Part shown: in pieces, positions 33,701 to 46,884 of the stretch
Layout of the letters: each line of letters begins with the position of its first letter
Position numbering within the stretch: the first letter of the stretch is position 1
DNA from: Mesorhabditis belari
Lineage: Eukaryota > Nematoda > Chromadorea > Rhabditida > Rhabditidae
Assembly (NCBI GenBank): GCA_958450365.1
Contig: CAUEEP010000747.1
Span: 22,215 to 86,214, forward strand
Length of the DNA stretch: 64,000 nt
Direction: 5' to 3'
Program-made: the position numbers and the translations under genes
Notes under the pieces: model-generated
Seen by the model: only the letters and a program-made list of their open reading frames with translations
Databases searched by the model: none
Told to the model about the DNA's origin: nothing

Positions 33701-36700
33701 AAAAAAGCTTTGCTAAACAAATCAAAGCTTTGCTGGTCAAATCTAAGCTTTACTGAACAAGTCAAAGCTCTGCTGAACAAATCAAAGATCGGCTGAACAA
33801 ATCTAAGCTTTATTGAACAAATCAAAGATCGGCTGAACAAATCAAAGCTTTACTGAACAAACTGAACAAATCCAAGCTTGGCTGAGCAAGTCAAAGGTTT
33901 AATGAACAAACAAATCAAACCTTGCTAAACAAATTAAAGCTTTGCTGAACAAACTGAACAAATCAAAGCTTTGCTAAACAAATCAAAGCTTTGCTGGACA
34001 AATCTAAGCTTTACTGAACAAGTCAAAGCTCTGCTGAACAAATCAAAGATCGGCTGAACAAATCAAAGCTTTGCTGAACACATCAAAGCTTTACTGAACA
34101 ACCTGAACAAATCCAAGCTTGGCTGAACAAGTCAAAGGTTTAATGAACAAATTGAACAAATCAAACCTTGCTAAACAAATTAAAGCTTTGCTGAACAAAC
34201 TGAACAAATCAAAGCTTTGTTGAACAAATCAACGCTTTACTGAACAAACTGATCAAATCAAAGCTTGGCTGAACAAGTCAAAGCTCTGCTGAACAAATCA
34301 AAGATCGGCTGAACAAATCAAAGCTTTACTGAACAAATCAAAGCTTTGCTGAAAAATCAAAGCTTTACTGAACAACCTGAACAAATCAAAGCTTGGCTGG
34401 ACAAGTCAAAGCTCTGCTGAACAAGTCAAAGCTTTACTGAACAAACTGAACAAATCAAAGCTCGGATGAACAAATCTAAGCTTTACTGAACAAGTCAAAG
34501 CTCGGCTGAACAAATCAAAGACCGGCTGAACAAATGAAAGTTTACTGAACAAACTGAACAAAAAAAAGCTTTGCTAAACAAATCAAAGCTTTGCTGGTCA
34601 AATCTAAGCTTTACTGAAAAAGTCAAAGCTCTGCTGAACAAGTCAAAACTCTGCTGAACAAATCAAATCTTTACTGAACAAACTGAACAAATCAAAGCTT
34701 GGCTGAACAAGTCAAAGCTTTGCTAAACAAATCAAAGCTTTACTGAACAAACTGGACAAATCAAAGCTTGGTTGAACAAGTCAAACCTCTGCTAAACAAA
34801 TCAAAGCTTTACTGAACAAGTCAAAGCTCTGCTAAACAAATCAAAGATCGGCTGAACAAATCAAAGCTTTACTGAACAAATCAAAGCTTTGCTGAACAAA
34901 TCAAAGCTTTACTGAACAACCTGAACAAATCAAAGCTTGGCTGGACAAGTCAAAAGCTCTGCTGAACAAGCAAAAGCTTTTACTGAACAAACTGAACAAA
35001 TCAAACCTTGCTGAACAGATCAAAGCTTTACCGAACAAACTGAAAAATCAAAGCTTTGCAGAACAAATCAAAGCTTTACTGAACAAACTGAACAAATCAA
35101 GCTTTGCTAAACAAATCAAAGCTCGCTGAACAAATCTAAGCTTTATTGAACAAATCAAAGATCGGCTGAACAAATCAAAGCTTTACTGAACAAACTGAAC
35201 AAATCCAAGCTTGGCTGAACAAGTCAAAGGTTTAATGAACAAACAAATTAAACCTTGCTAAACAAATTAAAGCTTTGCTGAACAAACTGAACAAATCAAA
35301 GCTTTGCTAAACAAATCAAAGCTTTGCTGAACAAATCTAAGCTTTACTGAACAAGTCAAAGCTCTGCTGAACAAATCAAAGATCGGCTGAACAAATCAAA
35401 GCTTTACTGAACAAATCAAAGCTTTGCTGAACAAATCAAAGCTTTACTGAACAACCTGAACAAATCAAAGCTTGGCTGGACAAGTCAAAGCTCTGCTGAA
35501 CAAGCAAAAGCTTTACTGAACAAACTGAACAAATCAAACCTTGCTGAACAGATCAAAGCTTTACCGAACAAACTGAAAAAACAAAGCTTTGCAGTACAAA
35601 TCAAAGCTTTACTGAACAAACTGAACAAATCAAGCTTTGCTAAACAAATCAAAGCTTTGCTGAACAAATCTAAGCTTTATTGAACAAATCAAAGATCGGC
35701 TGAACAAATCAAAGCTTTACTGAACAAACTGAACAAATCCAATCTTGGCTGAGCAAGTCAAAGGTTTAATGAACAAACAAATCAAACCTTGCTAAACAAA
35801 TTAAAGCTTTGCTGAACAAACTGAACAAATCAAAGCTTTGCTAAACAAATCAAAGCTTTGCTGGACAAATCTAAGCTTTACTGAACAAGTCAAAGCTCTG
35901 CTGAACAAATCAAAGATCGGCTGAACAAATCAAAGCTTTGCTGAACACATCAAAGCTTTACTGAACAACCTGAACAAATCCAAGCTTGGCTGAACAAGTC
36001 AAAGGTTTAATGAACAAATTGAACAAATCAAACCTTGCTAAACAAATTAAAGCTTTGCTGAACAAACTGAACAAATCAAAGCTTTGTTGAACAAATCAAC
36101 GCTTTACTGAACAAACTGATCAAATCAAAGCTTGGCTGAACAAGTCAAAGCTCTGCTGAACAAACTAAACAAATCAAAGCTTGGCTGAACAAGTCAAAGC
36201 TCTGCTGAACAAATCAAAGCTTTACTGAACAAATCAAAGCTTTGCTGAACAAATCAAAGCTTTACTGAACAACCTGAACAAATCAAGGCTTGGCTGGACA
36301 AGTCAAAGCTCTGCTGAACAAGTCAAAGCTTTACTGAACAAACTGAACAAATCAAAGCTCGGATGAACAAATCTATGCTTTACTGAACAAGTCAAAGCTC
36401 TGCTGAACAAATCAAAGACCGGCTGAACAAATGAAAGCTTTACTGAACAAACTGAACAAATAAAAGCTTTGCTAAACAAATCAAAGCTTTGCTGGTCAAA
36501 TCTAAGCTTTACTGAAAAGTCAAAGCTCTGCTGAACAAGTCAAAACTCTGCTGAACAAATCAAATCTTTACTGAACAAACTGAACAAATCAAAGCTTGGC
36601 TGAACAAGTCAAAGCTTTGCTAAACAAATCAAAGCTTTACTGAACAAACTGGACAAATCCAAGCTTGGCCGAACAAATCCAAGCTTTACTGAACCAACTC

Positions 36701-39700
36701 AACAAATCAAAGCTTGGTTGAACAAGTCAAACCTCTGCTAAACAAATCAAAGCTTTACTGAACAAGTCAAAGCTCTGCTGAACAAATCAAAGATCGGCTG
36801 AACAAATCAAAGCTTTACTGAACAAATCAAAGCTTTGCTGAACAAATCAAAGCTTTACTGAACAACCTGAACAAATCAAAGCTTTACTGAACAACCTGAA
36901 CAAATCAAAGCTTGGCTGGACAAGTCAAAGCTCTGCTGAACAAGTCAAAGCTTTACTGAACAAACTGAACAAATCAAAGCTCGGATGAACAAATCTAAGC
37001 TTTACTGAACAAGTCAAAGCTCGGCTGAACAAATCAAAGACCGGCTGAACAAATGAAAGTTTACTGAACAAACTGAACAAAAAAAGCTTTGCTAAACAAA
37101 TCAAAGCTTTGCTGGTCAAATCTAAGCTTTACTGAACAAGTCAAAGCTCTGCTGAACAAATCAAAGATCGGCTGAACAAATCTAAGCTTTATTGAACAAA
37201 TCAAAGATCGGCTGAACAAATCAAAGCTTTACTGAACAAACTGAACAAATCCAAGCTTGGCTGAGCAAGTCAAAGGTTTAATGAACAAACAAATCAAACC
37301 TTGCTAAACAAATTAAAGCTTTGCTGAACAAACTAAACAAATCAAAGCTTTGCTAAACAAATCAAAGCTTTGCTGGACAAATCTAAGCTTTACTGAACAA
37401 GTCAAAGCTCTGCTGAACAAATCAAAGATCGGCTGAACAAATCAAAGCTTTGCTGAACACATCAAAGCTTTACTGAACAACCTGAACAAATCCAAGCTTG
37501 GCTGAACAAGTCAAAGGTTTAATGAACAAATTGAACAAATCAAACCTTGCTAAACAAATTAAAGCTTTGCTGAACAAACTGAACAAATCAAAGCTTTGTT
37601 GAACAAATCAACGCTTTACTGAACAAACTGATCAAATCAAAGCTTGGCTGAACAAGTCAAAGCTCTGCTGAACAAACTAAACAAATCAAAGCTTGGCTGA
37701 ACAAGTCAAAGCTCTGCTGAACAAATCAAAGCTTTACTGAACAAATCAAAGCTTTGCTGAACAAATCAAAGCTTTACTGAACAACCTGAACAAATCAAGG
37801 CTTGGCTGGACAAGTCAAAGCTCTGCTGAACAAGTCAAAGCTTTACTGAACAAACTGAACAAATCAAAGCTCGGATGAACAAATCTATGCTTTACTGAAC
37901 AAGTCAAAGCTCTGCTGAACAAATCAAAGACCGGCTGAACAAATGAAAGCTTTACTGAACAAACTGAACAAATAAAAGCTTTGCTAAACAAATCAAAGCT
38001 TTGCTGGTCAAATCTAAGCTTTACTGAAAAAGTCAAAGCTCTGCTGAACAAGTCAAAACTCTGCTGAACAAATCAAATCTTTACTGAACAAACTGAACAA
38101 ATCAAAGCTTGGCTGAAGAAGTCAAAGCTTTGCTAAACAAATCAAAGCTTTACTGAACAAACTGGACAAATCCAAGCTTGGCCGAACAAATCCAAGCTTT
38201 ACTGAACCAACTCAACAAATCAAAGCTTGGTTGAACAAGTCAAACCTCTGCTAAACAAATCAAAGCTTTACTGAACAAGTCAAAGCTCTGCTGAACAAAT
38301 CAAAGATCGGCTGAACAAATCAAAGCTTTACTGAACAAATCAAAGCTTTGCTGAACAAATCAAAGCTTTACTGAACAACCTGAACAAATCAAAGCTTTAC
38401 TGAACAACCTGAACAAATCAAAGCTTGGCTGGACAAGTCAAAGCTCTGCTGAACAAGTCAAAGCTTTACTGAACAAACTGAACAAATCAAAGCTCGGATG
38501 AACAAATCTAAGCTTTACTGAACAAGTCAAAGCTCGGCTGAACAAATCAAAGATCGGCTGAACAAATCAAAGCTTTACTGAACAAACTGAACAAATCCAA
38601 GCTTGGCTGAACAAGTCAAAGCTTTGCTAAACAAATCAAAGCTTTACTGAACAAACTGGACAAATCAAAGCTTGGTTGAACAAGTCAAAACTCTGCTAAA
38701 CAAATCAAAGCTTTACTGAACAAGTCAAAGCTCTGCTGAACAAATCAAAGATCGGCTGAACAAATCAAAGCTTTACTGAACAAATCAAAGCTTTGCTGAA
38801 CAAATCAAAGCTTTACTGAACAACCTGAACAAATCAAAGCTTGGCTGGACAAGTCAAAGCTCTGCTGAACAAGCAAAAGCTTTATTGAACAAACTGAACA
38901 AATCAAACCTTGCTGAACAGATCAAAGCTTTACCGAACAAACTGAAAAATCAAAGCTTTGCAGAACAAATCAAAGCTTTACTGAACAAACTGAACAAATC
39001 AAGCTTTGCTAAACAAATCAAAGCTTTGCTGAACAAATCTAAGCTTTATTGAACAAATCAAAGATCGGCTGAACAAATCAAAGCTTTACTGAACAAACTG
39101 AACAAATCCAAGCTTGGCTGAACAAGTCAAAGGTTTAACGAACAAACAAATCAAACCTTGCTAAACAAATTAAAGCTTTGCTGAACAAACTGAACAAATC
39201 AAAGCTTTGCTAAACAAATCAAGGCTTTGCTGAACAAATCTAAGCTTTACTGAACAAGTCAAAGCTCTGCTGAACAAATCAAAGATCGGCTGAACAAATC
39301 AAAGCTTTACTGAACAAATCAAAGCTTTGCTGAACAAATCAAAGCTTTACTGAACAACCTGAACAAATCAAAGCTTGGCTGGACAAGTCAAAGCTCTGCT
39401 GAACAAGCAAAAGCTTTACTGAACAAACTGAACAAATCAAACCTTGCTGAACAGATCAAAGCTTTACCGAACAAACTGAAAAATCAAAGCTTTGCAGAAC
39501 AAATCAAAGCTTTACTGAACAAACTGAACAAATCAAGCTTTGCTAAACAAATCAAAGCTTTGCTGAACAAATCTAAGCTTTATTGAACAAATCAGAGATC
39601 GGCTGAACAAATCAAAGCTTTACTGAACAAACTGAACAAATCCAAGCTTGGCTGAACAAGTCAAAGGTTTAATGAACAAACAAATCAAACCTTGCTAAAC

Positions 39701-42700
39701 AAATTAAAGCTTTGCTGAACAAACTGAACAAATCAAAGCTTTGCTAAACAAATCAAAGCTTTGCTGAACAAATCTAAGCTTTACTGAACAAGTCAAAGCT
39801 CTGCTGAACAAATCAAAGATCGGCTGAACAAATCAAAGCTTTGCTGAACAAATCAAAGCTTTACTGAACAACCTGAACAAATCCAAGCTTGGCTGAACAA
39901 GTCAAAGGTTTAATGAACAAACTGAAAAATCAAAGCTTTGCAGAACAAATCAAAGCTTTACTGAACAAACTGAACAAATCAAGCTTTGCTAAACAAATCA
40001 AAGCTTTGCTGAACAAATTAAAGCTTTATTGAACAAATCAAAGATCGGCTGAACAAATCAAAGCTTTACTGAACAAACTGAACAAATCCAAGCTTGGCTG
40101 AACAAGTCAAAGGTTTAATGAACAAACAAATCAAACCTTGCTAAACAAATTAAAGCTTTGCTGAACAAACTGAACAAATCAAAGCTTTGCTAAACAAATC
40201 AAAGCTTTGCTGAACAAATCTAAGCTTTACTGAACAAGTCAAAGCTCTGCTGAACAAATCAAAGATCGGCTGAACAAATCAAAGCTTTGCTGAACAAATC
40301 AAAGCTTTACTGAACAACCTGAACAAATCCAAGCTTGGCTGAACAAGTCAAAGGTTTAATGAACAAATTGAACAAATCAAACCTTGCTAAACAAATTAAA
40401 GCTTTGCTGAACAAACTGAACAAATCAAAGCTTGGCTGAACAAGTCAAAGCTCTGCTGAACAAACTAAACAAATCAAAGCTTGGCTGAACAAGTCAAAGC
40501 TCTGCTGATCAAATCAAAGCTTTACTGAACAAATCAAAGCTTTGCTGAATAAATCAAAGCTTTACTGAACAACCTGAACAAATCAAGGCTTGGCTGGACA
40601 AGTCAAAGCTCTGCTGAACAAGTCAAAGCTTTACTGAACAAACTGAACAAGTCAAAGCTCTGCTGAACAAATCCAAGCTTGGCTGAACAAGTCAAAGGTT
40701 TAATGAACAAACAAATCAAACTTTGCCAAACAAATTAAAGCTTTGCTGAACAAACTGAACAAATCAAAGCTTTGCTAAACAAATCAAAGCTTTGCTGAAC
40801 AAATCTAAGCTTTACTGAACAAGTCAAAGCTCTGCTGAACAAATCAAAGATCGGCTGAACAAATCAAAGCTTTGCTGAACAAATCAAAGCTTTACTGAAC
40901 AACCTGAACAAATCCAAGCTTGGCTGAACAAGTCAAAGGTTTAATGAACAAATTGAACAAATCAAACCTTGCTAAACAAATTAAAGCTTTGCTGAACAAA
41001 CTGAACAAATCAAAGCTTTGTTGAACAAATCAACGCTTTACTGAACAAACTGAACAAATCAAAGCTTGGCTGAACAAGTCAAAGCTCTGCTGAACAAACT
41101 AAATAAATCAAAGCTTGGCTGAACAAGTCAAAGCTCTGCTGAACAAATCAAAGCTTTACTGAACAAATCAAAGCTTTGCTGAACAAATCAAAGCTTTACT
41201 GAACAACCTGAACAAATCAAGGCTTGGCTGGACAAGTCAAAGCTCTGCTGAACAAGTCAAAGCTTTACTAAACAAACTGAACAAGTCAAAGCTCTGCTGA
41301 ACAAATCCAAGCTTGGCTGAACAAGTCAAAGGTTTAATGAACAAACAAATCAAACTTTGCCAAACAAATTAAAGCTTTGCTGAACAAACTGAACAAATCA
41401 AAGCTTTGCTAAACAAATCAAAGCTTTGCTGAACAAATCTAAGCTTTACTGAACAAGTCAAAGCTCTGCTGAACAAATCAAAGATCGGCTGAACAAATCA
41501 AAGCTTTACTGAACATACTGAACAAATCCAAGCTTGGCTGAACAAGTCAAAGGTTTAATGAACAAATTGAACAAATCAAAGCTTTGTTAAACAAATCAAA
41601 GCTTTACTGAACAAACTGGACAAATCCAAGCTTTGCCGAACAAGTCAAAGCTCTGCTGAACAAATCAAAGATCGGCTGATCAAATCAAAGCTTTGCTGAA
41701 CAAATCAAAGCTTTACTGAACAAACTGAACAAATCAAAGCTTGGCTGAACAAGTCAAAGCTCTGCTGAACAAATCAAAGCTTTACTGAACAAATCAAAGC
41801 TTTGCTGAAAAATCAAAGCTTTACTGAACAACCTGAACAAATCAAAGCTTGGCTGGACAAGTCAAAGCTCTGCTGAACAAGTCAAAGCTTTACTGAACAA
41901 ACTGAACAAATCAAAGCTCGGATGAACAAATCTAAGCTTTACTGAACAAGTCAAAGCTCTGCTGAACAAATCAAAGACCGGCTGAACAAATGAAAGCTTT
42001 ACTGAACAAACTGAACAAAAAAAAGCTTTGCTAAACAAATCAAAGCTTTGCGGGTCAAATCTAAGCTTTACTGAAAAAGTCAAAGCTCTGCTGAACAAGT
42101 CAAAACTCTGCTGAACAAATCAAATCTTTACGCAACAAACTGAACAAATCAAAGCTTGGCTGAACAAGTCAAAGCTTTGCTAAACAAATCAAAGCTTTAC
42201 TGAACAAACTGGACAAATCAAAGCTTGGTTGAACAAGTCAAACCTCTGCTAAATAAATCAAAGCTTTACTGAACAAGTCAAAGCTCTGCTGAACAAATCA
42301 AAGATCGGCTGAACAAATCAAAGCTTTACTGAACAAATCAAAGCTTTGCTGAACAAATCAAAGCTTTACTGAACAACCTGAACAAATCAAAGCTTGGCTG
42401 GACAAGTCAAAGCTCTGCTGAACAAGCAAAAGCTTTACTGAACAAACTGAACAAATCAAACCTTGCTGAACAGAACAAAGCTTTACCGAACAAACTGAAA
42501 AATCAAAGCTTTGCAGAACAAATCAAAGCTTTACTGAACAAACTGAACAAATCAAGCTTTGCTAAACAAATCAAAGCTTTGCTGAACAAATCTAAGCTTT
42601 ATTGAACAAATCAAAGATCGGCTGAACAAATCAAAGCTTTACTGAACAAACTGAACAAATCCAAGCTTGGCTGAACAAGTCAAAGGTTTAATGAACAAAC

Positions 42701-43620
42701 AAATCAAACCTTGCTAAACAAATTAAAGCTTTGCTGAACAAACTGAACAAATCAAAGCTTTGCTAAACAAATCAAAGCTTTGCTGAACAAATCCAAGCTT
42801 GGCTGAACAAGTCAAAGGTTTAATGAACAAATTGAACAAATCAAACCTTGCTAAACAAATTAAAGCTTTGCTGAACAAACTGAACAAATCAAAGCTTTGT
42901 TGAACAAATCAACGCTTTACTGAACAAACTGAACAAATCAAAGCTTGGCTGAACAAGTCAAAGCTCTGCTGAACAGATCAAAGCTTTACTGAACAAACTG
43001 AATAAATCAAAGCTTGGCTGAACAAGTCAAAGCTCTGCTGAACAAGCAAAAGCTTTACTGAACAAACTGAACAAATCAAACCTTGCTGAACAGATCAAAG
43101 CTTTACCGAATAAACTGAAAAATTAAAGCTTTGCAGAACAAATCACAGCTTTACTGAACAAACTGAACAAATCAAAGCTTTGCTAAACAAAACAAAGCTT
43201 TGCTGAACAAACTCAGCAAATCAAAGCTTTGCTTGACCAGTCAAAGCTTTACTGAATGAAATGAACAAATTAAAGCTTTGCTGAACAAATCAAAGCTTTA
43301 CTCAACAAGTCAAAGCTCTGCAGAACAACAAACAAACTGAACAAACTCAACAAATCAAAGCTTTGCTGAACAAATCAATGCTTTACTAAACAACCTGAAC
43401 AAATCAAAGCTCGGCTGAACAAGTCAAAGCTTTACTGAACAAACTGAACAAATCAAAGCTTTGCTGGACAAATCTAAGCTTTACTGAAAAAGTCAAAGCT
43501 TTGCTGAACAAATTAAAGATCGGCTGAAGAAATCAAAGCTTTACTGAACAAACTGAACAAATCAAAGCTTTACTGAAATCTGAAGAAATCAATTTGCTGA
43601 AGTTGCTAAAGTAGTCAGAA
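18716..43620 (+). repeat. Giant ~25-kb satellite array, ~20-bp monomer
   Basis: Continuous head-to-tail array of roughly 1,200 monomers of type ctgaacaaatcaaagcttta, with no interruption by other sequence. Two alternating monomer types end in gctttA or gctttG. A recurrent 9-nt insertion (ctgaacaaa) creates 29-bp units, and diagnostic variants (gatcggctgaac, caaaggtttaatgaac, gctcggatgaac, ctgaaccatc) mark higher-order units. Nearly every monomer contains the palindrome AAAGCTTT (a HindIII site) and the string ATCAAAG. Open frames on both strands are by-products of the repeat. The array decays at 43560-43620. Long arrays of this kind usually lie in heterochromatin or centromeric DNA; no chromatin claim can be made from sequence alone. 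Confidence 0.97.
31748..38520 (+). repeat. ~3.38-kb higher-order repeat, two tandem copies
   Basis: Diagnostic variants recur at a constant offset: ctaagctttattgaac at 31748 and 35135; its second occurrence at 32285 and 35670; the variant ctatgctttac at 32991 and 36372; a minus-strand open frame beginning at 33740 and 37119. Offsets are 3377-3387 bp. Other spacings in the array (535, 1511, 1742, 2197 bp) show shorter or partial units, so the array grew by duplications of several sizes. Confidence 0.8.
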
Positions 43621-43624
43621 TTCA

Positions 43625-45394
43625 GAATTTGAAATGTTTAAAGATATAATGCTCTGCTTTTATTTCTAGTCATTATATACATGTTAAACGTATCTAAACT
43701 TACATTTAACGGTCTCTTCTGGTTCTTTATGATATGTTTGTTCAATATCAATAGTTCAATTTAACCGCAATAGTTGAATTGAAATGCTAGATTGATTGTC
43801 CATGATGAAAGATTGCCAAGAAATCGAATAGAGAATAGATAATACTGACATTTCTGATATCGATTTCCTTTCGATGTGAACTCTAAATCGATTCTCTTCC
43901 ATAGGTGTTCTCGCTCATAAACGATTCGCTTGTTCGACGCCAAGAAAATCGTTCACGAAAAGCAAGAAAAAGCTGTCTGGCAAGATTCGTTGGCAAAAAC
44001 CAGTCTCTGGCTGAGTGAATGACTGACACACAACCCTTTCCTTTTCTCTTCACCCTTGCACCTTCACTCTTCAATTGAGGGTTTCTTGTTAAACTTCCCC
44101 CTTTCCCTTCAAATGAAAGCCTTTCCATTGCTTTCCTTTCCTTTCTTTCCTTTCCTTTCTTTCCTTCCTTTCTTTATTTCCTTCCTTTTCTTTCCTTCCC
44201 TTCCTTAATCGTGCCATTGGAACGTTTATCGATTCCGCCATCTCTTTTCCATTCATTCGACGATTCATTACACACATCCGTTTTACAAGAAAAAACCCAT
44301 ATTCAGATTTTAGATATTCTAAAGATTTAAATGTTTAAATATTCAATATAAATATATATTGAATATCGTTTCCTCATTCCCTAATCTACGTTTCCCCAGT
44401 AATTTTACGTTTTAACTTTTAAGCCATTTTCTAATTTCGATTCATTTCTCCAATAAACCCCACTTTCCAGCATTTTGCTTACCCATTTCAAATATTCGTC
44501 AATCGATCGATAAATTCTCAAAGCGATGATTTCCCCTTTTTTTCCCTTTTTATGTGTTTTTTTATAAAAAAAATGGGGAGCGGGAAAAAAATGAACGAGC
44601 ATTTCAAATTTTGCCCCGCACATCAAATTTTTAACTTTTGTTTTTTCTTTTTTAAACTATTGATCATTGGAATCATCTTTTTTTAATAAAATCTAGTTTT
44701 GATTTTTTAATTTCATTTTCACGCTCGATACGATAATTTTGCTTTCGAAAATCTCTCTCTCAACTAAAGCTTCTCTTTTCTTGATCAAAACGATGCGAGT
44801 TTTTCACTTTCTTGAATTGAAAATTTTCAGTTTTAAATTGCTTTTCCATACTTTTATGGGACTTGTCTGTCTCTTTTTCCTCTTTTTCATAAGGTGAGTG
44901 TACGGGAAACTTTCACTTTCACAATCCATGAGTAGAGAAAAGAAAAGTAAAGAGAGAAAAAAGGGAAAAAGCAAAGCATTTTTTGCAACGGAGTTGGGGT
45001 GGGTGGGCCAAAATCTTACAAAAAATGCTTTTTTTTAAGCCCAGTCGCCACCTCGCCCTATCTTACAACTACAAAAATCCCAAAAAAAATGCCTTTTTTT
45101 GGCCCTAGAAGTGGCCGCCACGGCCTGGAAAAATTTGGGAAACTATAGCCCAACTCCAGGAGCAGTTGAGTATTAGGACCCGCAAACGATAATGGGAGTG
45201 AGGGGGCTTTGCCCCCCTTCCCGAAAAAAATTGGGAAAAGTTCTGAAAAAAAAAATTTGATTTGCGATATAAACACTTTGGTGAATCTGCTATCATGTGT
45301 ACAACGTTTTTTGGCCATTTGGTGTCATTTGGCGTCATTTGGCGTCATTTGAGGTCATTTATTTTTGTAGCTTTTAATCTCAAGTGCAAGGATG
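43625..45394. other. Right flank of the satellite, no recognised gene
   Basis: AT-rich unique DNA with a CT microsatellite at 44125-44210 (tttcctttcctttctttcc units) and several A/T homopolymers. 45310-45360 has a short tandem cgtcatttgg repeat. Open frames on the minus strand (43761-44277) show no motif. Confidence 0.45.
44857..44894 (+). other. Possible signal-peptide first exon
   Basis: ATG followed by MGLVCLFFLFFI and a strong AG/GTGAGT donor at 44895. The hydrophobic stretch is typical of a signal-peptide exon, but it is only 38 bp long and no partner exon was identified before the repeats start at 45.4 kb. Could be chance in T-rich DNA. Confidence 0.2.
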
Positions 45395-46085
45395 AAGTCC
45401 GCGATTCACCTGGCTGCCTAGCAACAGCCCGGTTCTAATGTTTGCTATTGGTTGGGGACTTTTTGTTAGTCTAAAAAGTTGGCCGAAAATTCTTTGGACA
45501 CTTTGTCATAAATCTGTTTTTTAAATGAAAAGCTTATGAATTGATTAATAGTTTGCTTCAAATAGAAGATCTTTATTGCTATAAAACGTATAAAAGATAT
45601 CAAGGGCGAGAGAATTTGAACCGAGAAAGATTGAAGAAAAAGATCACCATGAAAGGCGAGAGTTCAATATTATTAGAGATTAATGTTTTCAAAAACGAAC
45701 ATGTTCCGGGCTGTGCATTGGCAGATGAATGGGTGGCGATGGCTGGAGCGGTTGCTGTTGTCGCGGTGTCCGATAAATGGGATTCGATCGATTGTTTGCC
45801 CCGATTCTGTGCGATGAATTGTGAAGGCCACGCACCGATTCTGAAATGAGTGGTCATAGATCTCCATCTCGAAGTGGACTTATATTCTAAATGTCAACTC
45901 TTTACAACCTTGTTCTTTTCTTCTAGCTTTTGTTCTTAATGCCTGTTCTTAAACCTGTTTCTGTAGTTTTTTCAACTTTTCCTCTGATTCTATAAGAAGG
46001 ACTGCAAAAGTCATTGATTATTTTTTTTGCATTTTGCTTTTTTTGACCTAGAGCTCCTTTTTACAATATTTTAGTTAAGTGTGTG
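45395..46085 (+). repeat. Dispersed repeat: unit E plus unit B with extension
   Basis: 45395-45870 matches 57285-57650 directly (cacctggctgcctagcaaca, ccggttctaatgtttgctat, ttctttggacactttgtc, gaattgattaatagtttgc, then unit B). 45590-46085 matches 48950-49412 in inverted orientation (gtggacttatattctaaatg, cctctgattctataagaagg). The two halves of this 690-bp block thus have different partners. Confidence 0.82.
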
Positions 46086-46382
46086 TTTTTGAAAACTACC
46101 ATAATAAACATTTGAACCTTTTGATCGAAAAAATCAAATATTTTTGAGTCAAATTGAAAAACAAGCTGGTTTTTCTCAAATGATAAATGTCAAATGGCTA
46201 GCATTTCATTGAGAAATGGAAAAAGGACCCTTTAAAGATCAGCCCTTCCGGATTCTTTTTCTTCAACAAGCAGGCACCACTTGTTGTCCGATTCCTCGAG
46301 ACTCGAGGTCGTTGTCCCGCTTCGTACATCTGAAACGGAATCTTGCTTTATCACAGGAAAAATCTGGAATTTAACAATTCAG

Positions 46383-46471
46383 GAAAAGCTTTATTACCCC
46401 GAAATGTAGCGGAACTGGACGATCATCGATCGAATCGAGGCGGAGACCTGGACGAATTTGGCAATCTTTAA
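46383..46471 (+). other. Possible terminal exon, unrecognised
   Basis: After caattcag an open frame reads KALLPRNVAELDDHRSNR, then GGDLDEFGNL and TAA. Acidic, charged and protein-like within AT-rich DNA, with an acceptor and a stop codon. No family recognised and no upstream exon established; 46240-46330 has another short protein-like frame. Weak. Confidence 0.25.
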
Positions 46472-46884
46472 CGAGTTTTGAGACAATAACAGCTTTTGAA
46501 AAATCACACAAGTCAAGTTGTTTCGTTCCTGTTTGTTTTCATAGCAAGCATAAGAAATCTTCTAACCCTTGTAAGCTGATCTAAATTAAACCAGACGCAG
46601 ACCAGGATATAAGACGTGTTCTTAATAAATTCTTGATTCTTTTATACTAGTAAATCTCGTCACAAAGGCTCTACCGGAAACAAACTGTGAGCGGCTAGCT
46701 GGTAGTGGTAGACATCAAGATAGATAAAGGTATATGATTTGTTTGTTAAATCATATTTCTTCTCACCTGATCTCACTTGATGTATCATTGCTAGACCGAG
46801 ATGTTGTGGTTCCACTCTTTGTGTTCGCTCGATAATTTCTCTTCTTGGACCAATTTCATTGAATCTTGACCTTAATTCGACTAA

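Noticed and set aside
19549..42098. Repetitive 60-101 codon open frames within the satellite (LFSKALICS-type on minus, LNKSKALLNK-type on plus)
   Set aside because: They arise from the 20-bp periodicity (three monomers give 20 codons), recur wherever the same monomer order recurs and have no start context or splice signals.
18716..43620. CRISPR-like array
   Set aside because: No unique spacers: the whole unit is repeated, and the context is an animal genome.
45541..45849. 102-codon frame in repeat unit B (also at 57405-57683, 2387-2608 and 49180-49491)
   Set aside because: The frame is broken differently in each copy, and its upstream part differs between copies. More likely noncoding repeat than a conserved protein, although the shared stretch is the most protein-like part of the repeats.
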